This document shows, piece after piece, positions 8,318-17,063 of a stretch of 64,000 nucleotides of DNA (position 1 is the stretch's first letter; each line of letters begins with the position of its first letter). Both the position numbers and the translations under genes were made by a program. Source of the DNA: an uncultured Planctomycetota bacterium (GTDB taxonomy: Bacteria; Planctomycetota; Brocadiia; CAIUPP01); assembly GCA_903901045.1 (NCBI GenBank), contig CAIUPP010000010.1:1-64000 (forward strand). Reading direction: 5' to 3'. The notes beneath the pieces were generated by a model. The model was not told the origin of the DNA, made no database searches, and was given only the letters and a program-made list of their open reading frames with translations.

Positions 8318-9313
8318 TCAGGCCGTTGGGCGCGTGCCGCGTCCGACGTAAACATCCGTGTCCGCGAAAGTGAGATGCTCCAGCCCGGCCTGCTCATACC
8401 ATTCACGAAGCGTGCCCAGCGTCTGAGGTTGGTCATACACCGGCGAGAGCCAATCGTACGTATCGAGAATCGACCAGTCGCGCAGTTCCTGCCAAGACAG
8501 CCCCTTGCAGCTCATTTCCGGGTTGTTCACCGGGATGAGCCGAACCAGCTTCCTGCCGAGCAACGGAATTCTGCCAAGCGACAGCGATATCGGCAGCAGC
8601 CACGGCACGGCCTTCTGCACGTATTCGTAGAGACGCTTCTTGTCCATGCGTTTGGTCATGCAACGCAGCACATATTTCCAATGCAGCATTTCCCTGAGGC
8701 GTCTGGGATACACATCGACGACCAGTTCACCCCCCGGCTTCAGGTACGGAACCATGCTCATGAATGATTGCCGCACGTCCGGGGTATGCTGCAATACGCC
8801 AAAACAGATGACCTTGTCGAATGTCCCCTTATGGAAAGGGATCTTGCGGATATCGCCCTGCGCAAGGAGGAGCCGGGGATTCCCGCCATTGTTCTCCCAG
8901 TTCGAATCGACCGCGCCGCTGTAGTCGAAGGAGAACACCTGCGCGCCCGCTTCCAACAGGACTTCAGTGAATCTCCCGCTGCCGCTGCCGCACTCCAGGA
9001 CGCGTTGGCCGGCAAGCCCGGCGGCTTCCCATTGCGTTTCAGCATAGAGGCGGTCGTGGCTGGACCGCGTCCCATTGCGACTGTCAAGCTGCGTCACCGC
9101 ATGCGCCCGCCACTCCAGTGAGAAGTTGTCGCAATAATCATTCTCCGGAACGAACCGAGGCACGTGTCGTCGCAGGGGGAATTCCTTTTGGCAGCGGGCG
9201 CAGGAAAGAGCCGCTTCCGCCACTTCATCGCCGACGATGGAATCGATCTTCCCCCACGCCAGAACGCCGCCGCAATCGGGACAGGCCAATTCACGCGCTT
9301 GGTCCAGCTTCAT
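8318..9313 (-). CDS. Methyltransferase with N-terminal zinc ribbon
   Basis: 331 residues. CPDC (11-14) and CARC (38-41) form a Trm112-like zinc ribbon before a class I SAM domain with VLECGSGSGRFTEVL and the late motif LKPGGELVVDVYP. The start at 9313 overlaps the stop of the asparagine synthase gene by 4 bp, so the two are co-translated. Proteins of this layout are common in exopolysaccharide loci. Substrate unknown. Confidence 0.83.
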   Translation of the reverse strand: MKLDQARELACPDCGGVLAWGKIDSIVGDEVAEAALSCARCQKEFPLRRHVPRFVPENDYCDNFSLEWRAHAVTQLDSRNGTRSSHDRLYAETQWEAAGLAGQRVLECGSGSGRFTEVLLEAGAQVFSFDYSGAVDSNWENNGGNPRLLLAQGDIRKIPFHKGTFDKVICFGVLQHTPDVRQSFMSMVPYLKPGGELVVDVYPRRLREMLHWKYVLRCMTKRMDKKRLYEYVQKAVPWLLPISLSLGRIPLLGRKLVRLIPVNNPEMSCKGLSWQELRDWSILDTYDWLSPVYDQPQTLGTLREWYEQAGLEHLTFADTDVYVGRGTRPTA

Positions 9314-11232
9314 GAATGTTCTCCGGAGAACTTCGGGCGGTGTTCCTCCCACCAGAGCTGGAACGCCAGGAACGACCAGAGCAGGCCGCCGTGGTTGCGC
9401 TGGCCGCTTTGGTGCTCGGCCCAGAGGCGACGGATCGGTTCGGGGTTGAACAACCCCTGGGCGCGCAGCGCTTCGGGGGAGCAGGTGCGTTCAAAAGGCT
9501 CTCGCAGTCCGCCACGCAGCCATTCGTCCATCGGAATGCCGAAGCCCATCTTGGGGCGGCGCAGGATCTCATGGGGCAGCTTGTCGCGCAGCGCGCGTTT
9601 GAGGAACTCCTTCCCGGAACTGCCGCGCAGCTTCATGCGGTCGGGCAGCGAGTTGGCAAAATCCACTATGCGCGAGTCAAGGAACGGCGCCCGCACTTCG
9701 AGCGAGTGCATCATGCTGGCTCGGTCCACCTTCGTCAGGATGTCATCGGGCAGGTATTGGTGCTGATACTGGAACTGCACTCGCGCCAGCCGCGAGCGCT
9801 TCGGCCCGCATTGATAGAGGTTCGCGGTATCCGCATAGAGCGCGTCCGGGAGGCACGCGTCGCCGCACGGAACGGCCAGCAGGGCCTGCATCAGCGCGGG
9901 CTTCACGATCGCGTCGGACCACATCATGACGCGCCAGGGCGCGGGCGCGTCGGCTGCGTCGCCGACGTATCGCGCGCCGTTGCGGGCTCGCGGATGGCCT
10001 GTAAGCGCGCCCGCGGCAGCCACGGATTTTTCAACGATCTTCCTTCGGACAAATCGCGGCAGCAGGGCGTACCATGCGGCGAGCCGGTCCAGGTGGAAAG
10101 TGCTATACCCGGCAAAAAGCTCGTCGCCGCCGTCGCCGCCAAGGGCAACCGTGACCTTCGTGCGGGCAAACTCGCTGACCAGTCCCGTCGGGCTGATGGA
10201 GGGGTCGGAAAACGGTTCGTCCATGTGCGCGATGAGGGCCGGCAGGCGTTCAAGCATGAGCCGCTCGTCGAGGACGCTCTCGTGGTGGTCCGTGCCGAAA
10301 TGCCGAGCCACCAGCCGCGCATAACGCGACTCGTCGTACTTGGATTCGCGGAACGCGATATTGAATGTCTTGACCTGTCCGGGCGGCATCAATTCGCACA
10401 TCATCGCCACCACGGCGCTGGAATCTATCCCGCCGGAGAGGAACACCCCCAAGGGCACGTCGCTGACCAGGCGCAGCCGCACGGCGTCGCGGAAGAGGTC
10501 GAGAAAGCGCCCCTGCAACTCCGTCTCAGAGCGGCCCGCCAGAGGCAACCGGTCGAATTCGATCTGCCAGTACGGGCGCACGTCGCAGAGACCGTTCTCG
10601 AAGATCAGCCGGTGTCCGGGGGGGAGCTTGAACACGTCATGGTAGATCGTATCGGGAGCAGGCAGGTAGCCGAAAGCCATGTAGCGGCCCAGCGTGTGCG
10701 GGCTCATCTCCGGCCGCACCAGCGGGTGCTTCAGGAGCGCCTTGATCTCCGAGCCGAAAATCAGGCAGCCGTCGCGCACGGCGTAGTGGAAGGGCTTCTT
10801 GCCCATGCGGTCGCGCGCGGCGAAGAGCCGCTTGCGCCGCGCATCCCATAACGCGAGCGCGAACATCCCGTTGAAACGCTGCAAGCAGCTTTCGCCATAC
10901 TCTTCGTAGGCGTGGAGAATGACTTCGGTGTCCGAGTGCGTGCGGAAGCGGTGCCCCTTCGCCTCCAGTTCCGGCCGCAATTCGCGGAAGTTGTAGATTT
11001 CGCCGTTGAAAATCAGAACCAGCGTGCCGTCCTCGTTGGTCATCGGCTGGCCGCCGGTCTCCAAATCGATGATCCGCAGGCGTCGATGCCCCAGCGCCGC
11101 CGGGCCTTTGACGTAGTACCCCTCGTCATCCGGGCCGCGATGGCGCAGCGCATCGGTCATTGCCCGCAGGATGGAGGTGGGGTCGCCGAAATGCGATGGG
11201 TCTTCCGCGATGAAGCCAGCGATACCACACAT
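9310..11232 (-). CDS. asnB: Asparagine synthase, glutamine-hydrolysing
   Basis: 640 residues, the size of the AsnB type found in polysaccharide clusters. C2 of MCGIAGF is the glutaminase nucleophile; RHRGPDDEG and FNGEIYNF belong to the N-terminal amidotransferase. SGGIDSSAV is the ATP pyrophosphatase loop of the synthetase domain, followed by ALGGDGGDELFAGY. Members of this group often amidate sugar uronic acids or serve glycan assembly rather than free asparagine synthesis. The coupled methyltransferase and nearby glycosyltransferase support that reading, but ordinary asparagine synthesis cannot be excluded. Confidence 0.9.
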   Translation of the reverse strand: MCGIAGFIAEDPSHFGDPTSILRAMTDALRHRGPDDEGYYVKGPAALGHRRLRIIDLETGGQPMTNEDGTLVLIFNGEIYNFRELRPELEAKGHRFRTHSDTEVILHAYEEYGESCLQRFNGMFALALWDARRKRLFAARDRMGKKPFHYAVRDGCLIFGSEIKALLKHPLVRPEMSPHTLGRYMAFGYLPAPDTIYHDVFKLPPGHRLIFENGLCDVRPYWQIEFDRLPLAGRSETELQGRFLDLFRDAVRLRLVSDVPLGVFLSGGIDSSAVVAMMCELMPPGQVKTFNIAFRESKYDESRYARLVARHFGTDHHESVLDERLMLERLPALIAHMDEPFSDPSISPTGLVSEFARTKVTVALGGDGGDELFAGYSTFHLDRLAAWYALLPRFVRRKIVEKSVAAAGALTGHPRARNGARYVGDAADAPAPWRVMMWSDAIVKPALMQALLAVPCGDACLPDALYADTANLYQCGPKRSRLARVQFQYQHQYLPDDILTKVDRASMMHSLEVRAPFLDSRIVDFANSLPDRMKLRGSSGKEFLKRALRDKLPHEILRRPKMGFGIPMDEWLRGGLREPFERTCSPEALRAQGLFNPEPIRRLWAEHQSGQRNHGGLLWSFLAFQLWWEEHRPKFSGEHS

Positions 11233-11381
11233 GGTTGTGGCTGCTCTTCAATTAAGAAAAGGCGCCGGGACAGTTCTCGAATGCCCGAATCGTCCGCGGG
11301 ATTCAAGGCCGGAAACGCGGGAGCCTTCACGAGCAGAAATGCGCCGAACGCCGCACGCTTGCTTGACTTAGCAACGGCCTG

Positions 11382-11411
11382 AGTATATCAGATACGGTGT
11401 TCAGTTGTCAC
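11382..11411 (-). promoter_or_regulatory. Predicted promoter of asnB
   Basis: On the minus strand GTGACA (11411-11406), 18-base spacer, TATACT (11387-11382). It would give a leader of roughly 140 bases before asnB. It lies in the 214-bp gap next to the transglutaminase-like gene. Confidence 0.45.
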
Positions 11412-11446
11412 CTCCGGCGACCGGTTGCGCGTGGTGCAGCAGCGCC

Positions 11447-12208
11447 TCAACGGGCCGCTGCAACCCCTTCGATAACGTAGTTGCAGACCCCCATGCAGGC
11501 CAGGAGGTCGCCCCCCCGCTCGACGCTGGGACGATAGACCGGGCCCCATCCCGACTCCCCCCCCGCCTCCATCTTCCCCAGCTTGTAGATCGCTTCCAGC
11601 GCGGGGCGGTACGCGGCATGGGCCAGGGGGCGGTGCCTGCCTGAGAGCTCACGCCCCTCCGCCAGCTTCCCGCCGGGCAGTTCCACGCGCAGGTTGAAAG
11701 TGGGATCGAACCAGGCCCAGCGCCCCTCCACGAAAGCCTCCGCCGTGGTGTGGCCGCAGACCAGGTTGGCATGGAAAAGGAAGCAAAGGCGCGCCGGGAC
11801 TTCCTGCACTTCGCAAAGCGCTATGAAGACGCGCGCCTGCTCGTTGCACCAGCCTTTGCCCGAGTCGATCAACTGCTCCTCGGTCAGTGCGCGGTCGGGC
11901 GCCAGCTTGCCGAACGTGAATGGGTGGCGGACATTTTCATGCACCCACGTCATGGCCTGTTCGGCCCTGGCGCGCGGCGCGTCCGCGGAGAACCCGCGGA
12001 CGATGGCCTCCAGCCGGGGGCGGCTGCCCGCCCGGTAGCGGATCTTCCGCGCCGAATATCCCCCCTCATACAGGAAGCGCTCAGTTTCGGCGCAGACGCG
12101 CACCATGCTATTGGCCTGCTCGTAGTCGATCCCCTTCACCCCCACCTTTGGCAGGAATTCGTCGATCTTCCCGGGGAATCCTTTGGCGATATACGGCGTC
12201 AAGTCCAT
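11447..12208 (-). CDS. Transglutaminase-like cysteine hydrolase
   Basis: 253 residues with the transglutaminase-like triad: Cys in GKGWCNEQA, His in CGHTTAEAFVEGRW and Asp in AWFDPTF. No signal peptide is visible. Family members act as cysteine proteases or peptide N-glycanase-like hydrolases. GGGAGG stands nine bases before the ATG at 12208; a GTG at 12214 overlaps the upstream stop and is an alternative. It is last in the run of minus-strand genes starting with the beta-propeller gene, so it may act on the same substrate. The actual substrate is unknown. Confidence 0.78.
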   Translation of the reverse strand: MDLTPYIAKGFPGKIDEFLPKVGVKGIDYEQANSMVRVCAETERFLYEGGYSARKIRYRAGSRPRLEAIVRGFSADAPRARAEQAMTWVHENVRHPFTFGKLAPDRALTEEQLIDSGKGWCNEQARVFIALCEVQEVPARLCFLFHANLVCGHTTAEAFVEGRWAWFDPTFNLRVELPGGKLAEGRELSGRHRPLAHAAYRPALEAIYKLGKMEAGGESGWGPVYRPSVERGGDLLACMGVCNYVIEGVAAAR

Positions 12209-12210
12209 GA

Positions 12211-14460
12211 TCACTCCCCTCCCGAGCGTTCCAGGCGGTAGCCGCGGTACTCATAGCGGTCGAACGCCTCCGCCTCGATCACCCCCTCCGGCGTCATCCC
12301 GCACTCCCGCTGCTCGACCCGCCCCTCCTTGCCGGCACTCAGTTCCTCAACGCGATAGCGTCCCAAGAGCCCCAGCGCGGGCATGTCAACTTTCAGCGCC
12401 GTTCCCGCCCGCTCGCCGAGGTTGGCCGCCACGAGCAGGAGCAGGCCCGGGTTGACCTTGTAGAGCACGCAGAGGAAATCCCGATTGCTGGAACGAACGA
12501 CCTGAAGGTTCTCGGTTAGGCCGTTGTAGCAAACAGCCCCTTCAATCGGGACGCTTCCCCACATGTGCCACAGGGATTCCATGGGGTTGTCCATCTTCCC
12601 CTGGCCGCACTGCCGGATGTAGTGCGGATGGAATCCCAGCCCGGCGTACAAAGCCAGCGCCTGCGGCAGGTCGAACCTCGGAATGGGATGGGTCCCAATG
12701 CATGAGGCGAAGCCATAGTGCAGCGCCTCGCCGGGGGAGTTATGAAGGTTCTCTTTCTGCGTGCGGAACTCGCCGGGAAGATAGGCATCGAATACCGCAA
12801 ACGCCAGCATCGTGGGAATGGCGCCGCTGTGGGCGATCAAGAAGCCCTCTTCTCCCACCCTTTCGCGCAGCGCCCGCGTGAACAGAAAGTAGTTGAACGC
12901 GGAGAAATGCAGTTCCGAGCAGCCCTGGAACCCCGTGCAGCAGGGGGAACTCCAGTCCACGTACAGCCCGTCGAAGTCGCGCTTCAGAAATTGCTCGAAA
13001 TAGGGCTGGAAGAGCGCATGATTCTCCACGCCGCGCATATACAGGCCGACGCTGATGTTCCGCAGATGGCAGCTCTCCACAAATCGCCTCAGATCGGCGG
13101 GGTCCCGGGGAATGTAGTCCGCGGGCGGCTCGCAATTGCTGCCGCCGGAGCGCATCCAGCCCTGGTGCAGGACCATAACGTTCGCCCCCTGTTGGTGCGC
13201 TGCCTCCACCTCTTCGTCCGCAGGGAGTCCCCGGTATTGCGCGCGGATCTGGTCCGCGGGGGGCACGTTGTAAGGCCAGCGCTCCTGCATCTCCGGGCCC
13301 ACGCCCTGCGGAATGCCGACGTGACAGACCCGCGCCCCGATCAGGTTATTCCGGCGCGACGGGAGCGCCCTTCCCGCTCTGCCCTTCCGCGCCGCACCCA
13401 GACAAAGGCCCCAGCGGGTGCGGAAGAATCCCATGTCCCACGGCACGAAATAGACATCCCGCAGGTTCCTGCCGGCGAAGGACCATTCCAGCTTGAAGCC
13501 CCCCTGCCCGTCCTCGCCGAACCAGGTGGAGGCCCCTTCAGGCGGGGTATCCTCGATGAAGAACTCGATATGATTGGTGAAACCTCCCTCGGCGCGGCGA
13601 CCGTAGTCGGCCATGAAGATCGGCAGCATCTGCTTCTCATCCAGCACCCGGTCCGTCTGCTTCTTCGATACCTGCGCGGCTCCGCCATGCCGGGGGATGT
13701 ACCCCCAGGCGAATTTCTGATCGAGGATGCCGCTGTCGAGATGAAGCGCCAGACGGCCGGAGACCTTGTCCAGCAGCGCCTTGTTCGCTTCGGAATCCAC
13801 CCCCTGCGTCCGCCCCTCGGAGAGTTCGCTTTCCGGCATGCTGAGCTCGCAGAACAGGATCCCTTCGCGAAAGATGATGTAGCGCATTCCAACGCGGATG
13901 CCCGCCGCCGTCGCTGATGCGGAGAAGCGCACTTCCTGTGGCGTCTCCTTCTCCATGCGGAAGCGCAGGCCTCTCTCCCGGCGGAGCGCCCACTCCTTCC
14001 CGGCTTCGTCCGTCAGGACAAATCCCGGCACGGTCGCAGCGATTTCGGCATTCACCCTGAACCATGAACTCCCGTCGTACTGCCGGATCTCCGCAATCTC
14101 GCCGCCCGCATCGCCGTCCCACGTAATCTCGAACGCATCGCCATGCACGGTCAGCCGCGCGCCCTCCGTGGTGACGAAGAGGCCCGCGGGCCGCGTGTGG
14201 CACGCCGTTTCCATCCGCGCGATCACACTCCCGTTCGCAGCCATGGCGCTGACGGCGTAGCGGTACTGCGTTGCCGGAATGAGTTCCCTGTCCGAAAAAC
14301 TCGTTTCCTTCGTAACGGCCAGAGGCTCCATGCTCCCGTGCGCCACCGCGCGGCTCACAGCGTACGTGGAACAACCCGGAACCCGCTCCCAGGAAAGGTC
14401 TATTCGGTCTCCCGTGACAGAGATGGAGTTCAACAGATTCATCGCGCGATCTGCCGGCAT
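12211..14460 (-). CDS. Putative glycoside hydrolase with fibronectin III-like N-terminus
   Basis: 749 residues without a clear signal peptide. Residues about 8-95 resemble a fibronectin III domain (VTGDRIDLSWERVPGCSTYAV). A beta-rich domain follows to about residue 400. The C-terminal part looks like a TIM barrel with ISVGLYMRG, FDGLYVDWSSPCC and FLIAHSGAIPT, where the Asp of YVDW sits where clan-D-like glycosidases keep a catalytic acid. A final beta domain closes the protein. I cannot assign a known GH family. GGAG precedes the ATG at 14460. Neighbouring propeller, Gfo/Idh and esterase genes point to sugar metabolism. Confidence 0.6.
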   Translation of the reverse strand: MPADRAMNLLNSISVTGDRIDLSWERVPGCSTYAVSRAVAHGSMEPLAVTKETSFSDRELIPATQYRYAVSAMAANGSVIARMETACHTRPAGLFVTTEGARLTVHGDAFEITWDGDAGGEIAEIRQYDGSSWFRVNAEIAATVPGFVLTDEAGKEWALRRERGLRFRMEKETPQEVRFSASATAAGIRVGMRYIIFREGILFCELSMPESELSEGRTQGVDSEANKALLDKVSGRLALHLDSGILDQKFAWGYIPRHGGAAQVSKKQTDRVLDEKQMLPIFMADYGRRAEGGFTNHIEFFIEDTPPEGASTWFGEDGQGGFKLEWSFAGRNLRDVYFVPWDMGFFRTRWGLCLGAARKGRAGRALPSRRNNLIGARVCHVGIPQGVGPEMQERWPYNVPPADQIRAQYRGLPADEEVEAAHQQGANVMVLHQGWMRSGGSNCEPPADYIPRDPADLRRFVESCHLRNISVGLYMRGVENHALFQPYFEQFLKRDFDGLYVDWSSPCCTGFQGCSELHFSAFNYFLFTRALRERVGEEGFLIAHSGAIPTMLAFAVFDAYLPGEFRTQKENLHNSPGEALHYGFASCIGTHPIPRFDLPQALALYAGLGFHPHYIRQCGQGKMDNPMESLWHMWGSVPIEGAVCYNGLTENLQVVRSSNRDFLCVLYKVNPGLLLLVAANLGERAGTALKVDMPALGLLGRYRVEELSAGKEGRVEQRECGMTPEGVIEAEAFDRYEYRGYRLERSGGE

Positions 14461-14511
14461 GTCGCAAAGCTCCGAAGGAACCTCGTTGCCATCATCGGAT
14501 GGACGTCTCGC

Positions 14512-15612
14512 TTACCAATCCAACTCGCACTCCCAGAGATACCCCGACCGCGTCGGCACATCGGTCTCGGCGACGTAGAGCGTCCGTTCGCCCATGAGGC
14601 ACATGTCGTGGACGCGGTAAAGCTTCAGGCCGCTCGCCGAATCGATGATCGGACCGAGGGGATGGAAGGCCCGGGACTCGCGGTCGTAGGCGAAAATATT
14701 CCCCCCCTCCTCGTCGCCGGAACATCCCAGCAACAGGCCCCCTTTTCCTTCGACCAGCGCCGGCATGCGCCGCGTGGCCGAGGGCTTGCCCAGGTACTCC
14801 ACCCCGGCGCTCTTCGGCTCCAGGCGGCAAAGGCTTCCCCCGCACGTGCCGACATACAGGTAGCCATCCCCCCCATTGATCATGCAATCCACCGGACCCG
14901 CGCCGGGGTACATGATGTTGGAATCCGCTTTGGCTCCGGGCAAACCGTGCCGGAACCATGTGATCCGGGCGGTTGCCGGGTCGTAACGGAAAAGCCAGTG
15001 CTCGGTGGGGTCCCAAGTGCCCCAGAAACCGCCGGCGTCATCCAGGGCGCTGATATGCGTGATGGACCCCATGTAACCGAAGTCCCGACTCTCCCGTGTG
15101 CGCAGATCGAAGAGGAAGAACCGGAAGCAGGGATAGGTCTGACCATAGATCAGGCCTCGTTGCTCGTCGAGCGTGATGGTCTGGATGTAGTCGTGCGGGG
15201 CCGGGATGCCGAGTTTCTCGACGCACCCCGCGCGCGGGTCTATTCGGAAGACCGCGCCGCCCGGCGACGTGAGACGCTCGTCACAGCGGATCAGCCCCGC
15301 CGAGGCGCTGTAAATCGTCCCATCGCCGGCCAGTTCCAGCGAACGATGCACCTTGATCTCATGCGGCTCCGCCACCCCGGCGTAGTGGAGGCTCTCAAAC
15401 TTCCCCGTGCCCGGGTCGAACCGGTGAAGGATATCGGTATTGAACGCGGTGACCCCGCAATAGAGCTTGCCGTCGGGGTGCGCCAGGAGGCAGGTGAAGG
15501 AAACATAGTTGTTGCGAAGCTCGGCGTTGCCTTGGAAATCCGTGGCGTCCGTCAGGCGCTCCGCGCTCCGAATGTCGCGCAAGACGTGATGCCGCACGCG
15601 TTTGATTCGCAT
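14512..15612 (-). CDS. Beta-propeller protein of unknown function
   Basis: 366 residues with repeated blade-like units: GKLYCGVTAFNTDILHRFDPGTGKFES, GTIYSASAG.., GLIYGQTYPCFRFFLFDLRT, GYLYVGTCGGSLCRLEPKSA and LYVAETDVPTRSGYLWE. This is the pattern of SMP-30-, kelch- or Lyase-type propellers. No signal peptide is seen. AGGAGAGG precedes the ATG at 15612; a longer frame reads through the upstream repeat and is not real. It stands 51 bp before the glycoside-hydrolase-like gene on the same strand. Enzyme or binding function is not decided by the sequence. Confidence 0.65.
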   Translation of the reverse strand: MRIKRVRHHVLRDIRSAERLTDATDFQGNAELRNNYVSFTCLLAHPDGKLYCGVTAFNTDILHRFDPGTGKFESLHYAGVAEPHEIKVHRSLELAGDGTIYSASAGLIRCDERLTSPGGAVFRIDPRAGCVEKLGIPAPHDYIQTITLDEQRGLIYGQTYPCFRFFLFDLRTRESRDFGYMGSITHISALDDAGGFWGTWDPTEHWLFRYDPATARITWFRHGLPGAKADSNIMYPGAGPVDCMINGGDGYLYVGTCGGSLCRLEPKSAGVEYLGKPSATRRMPALVEGKGGLLLGCSGDEEGGNIFAYDRESRAFHPLGPIIDSASGLKLYRVHDMCLMGERTLYVAETDVPTRSGYLWECELDW

Positions 15613-15689
15613 ATTCCTCTCCTGTGTTGATCCGCCCGGGCTTGCGGCATTGTCTGGGCCGGTGGGGGCCGGTGGGGCCGGTGGGGCCG

Positions 15690-15732
15690 GTGGGGACACA
15701 ATACTTTCCAAAAGAAAGTTTTGTGTCCCCAC
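15690..15732. repeat. Hairpin repeat, GTGGGGACACAA family
   Basis: A 43-base perfect-stem hairpin: GTGGGGACACAATACTTTCC, short loop, then its near complement ending in TTTTGTGTCCCCAC. It is preceded by four tandem GGTGGGGCC-like units (15660-15689) and followed by CAACAGAGCA. Other copies are at 21425-21467 and 50863-50905. Confidence 0.85.
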
Positions 15733-15781
15733 CTCGACCTCAACAGAGCAAAATAGCTTCTAGCCAGGATTGCCAATGTTT

Positions 15782-15806
15782 GTAGGGGCAAGGCATGCCT
15801 TGCCCC
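15782..15806. repeat. Palindromic repeat, GGGGCAAGGCATGCC family
   Basis: An exact copy of the element at 248-273, in the gap between the Gfo/Idh stop and the beta-propeller promoter region. Confidence 0.85.
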
Positions 15807-15830
15807 ATCCAGCCGATTACCCGCCGCTCA

Positions 15831-16997
15831 TTAGACCTCTTCCATCTTCACAGTGCGATGCGCGCGGGCGGCTTTGATGGCCGCGAAGGCGACGCGGGTG
15901 GCCTGGATCGATTCCTCGACGCCGCAGACGACGGGCCCTTCGCCGCGAATCTGATCCACGAAACGGTTGATCGCGTGGGCATGCCCCTTGTCCGGTTCGG
16001 CGGTGAAGCTCAGCAGAGTATCCCCCTTGGCTGCTGCTTCTTCGCAGGCGGCGCGCTTCTTGGCGAGCCAGCCGGAGATGCCCATTTCCTTCCCCACGTT
16101 GGGATGGCGGTCGTGCAGGAAGGGGTACGTGATCCGCGCGGGGACGCCTTCGATTCCCGCCGTGCGGACTTCCGCCATGTGGTCCACGACCACCGCCGCG
16201 CCGTTGCCGAAGGCCTCGTAAAGCTCCTTGGGGTAGCCGAACGTCCCGTTGGCGCACATGAAGATCGTGGCAATTTCCCCCGCCTTGTACCGGATGACGA
16301 CGCCGCTGTGGAAGTAACCGTGCTCGATCGCAGCGACTTCGACAGGCTCGTTGTCGATGAACCAGTTGCACATATCGGTGAAATGCGTCATTTCCCAGAG
16401 CATGGGCCCCTGCTCCATGATCGCCTTGTCCTGCATGAACAGCACTTTCCAGCTATACCAGTCGTCGTTGATGCGCACGGAGATGCCCGGCACGCCGTCC
16501 CCTTCGAGGCGCGGCCGCTCCGCCCCCCCGCGGTCGAAGCGCCAGGGGCAGGGCTTCGGGTTCTTCATGTGGCTGCGGAAGATATCGTGCCCTTCGATCA
16601 TCGCAGGCGAGCTGCGCCGGTTGTGACCGACGCAGAAGGGAATGCCGGAGGCCTTCACGACCCTGCCGATCTCGTAGATATCCTCAAGGCTGTTGCCGAG
16701 CGGCTTTTCGCAGTAGACGGGCTTGTGCACCTCCGCGGCGGCGCGAATGATCGGCAGGCGCAATGTCTGGTGCGTGGCGATGCAGATGGCCTGCACTTCG
16801 GGGTCGTTGACGGCGGCGCGGAAGTCCTTGGTGATGTGGAGCGCGCCATGCTTGTCGCGGCACTCGGCCAGGGCCTCGTCGGACAGGTCGCAGCAGGTAT
16901 GCAGGACCGTCTTGGGAGAGCGGGCGATGTTGGGGATGTGCTGGGCGCGCGCGAGCATGCCGCAGCCGATGACGGCGAAGTTGATGGGCGTGGACAT
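15831..16997 (-). CDS. Gfo/Idh/MocA family oxidoreductase
   Basis: 388 residues. The N-terminal Rossmann fold starts INFAVIGCGMLARAQHIPN and carries the family EKPLGN motif; the C-terminal alpha/beta domain contains IRYKAGEIATIFMCANGTFG. Such enzymes oxidise or reduce sugars and sugar derivatives with NAD(P). The ATG at 16997 follows an AAGGA; an upstream TTG at 17024 is less likely. It lies 66 bp after the esterase gene in the same direction. Substrate unknown. Confidence 0.85.
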   Translation of the reverse strand: MSTPINFAVIGCGMLARAQHIPNIARSPKTVLHTCCDLSDEALAECRDKHGALHITKDFRAAVNDPEVQAICIATHQTLRLPIIRAAAEVHKPVYCEKPLGNSLEDIYEIGRVVKASGIPFCVGHNRRSSPAMIEGHDIFRSHMKNPKPCPWRFDRGGAERPRLEGDGVPGISVRINDDWYSWKVLFMQDKAIMEQGPMLWEMTHFTDMCNWFIDNEPVEVAAIEHGYFHSGVVIRYKAGEIATIFMCANGTFGYPKELYEAFGNGAAVVVDHMAEVRTAGIEGVPARITYPFLHDRHPNVGKEMGISGWLAKKRAACEEAAAKGDTLLSFTAEPDKGHAHAINRFVDQIRGEGPVVCGVEESIQATRVAFAAIKAARAHRTVKMEEV

Positions 16998-17063
16998 GAG
17001 AGGAACGTCCTTATAGCAAGACAACGCGCCGAGATGCCTCCGCGCACAGCGGAGACTGGCATT

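Noticed and set aside
9316-10851. Open frame of over 500 codons antisense to asnB
   Set aside because: asnB on the other strand is unambiguous; the antisense product has shadow composition.
15660-15692. Tandem GGTGGGGCC units as a CRISPR-like array
   Set aside because: Units are contiguous, about 10 bases, with no spacers and no cas genes anywhere in the window.
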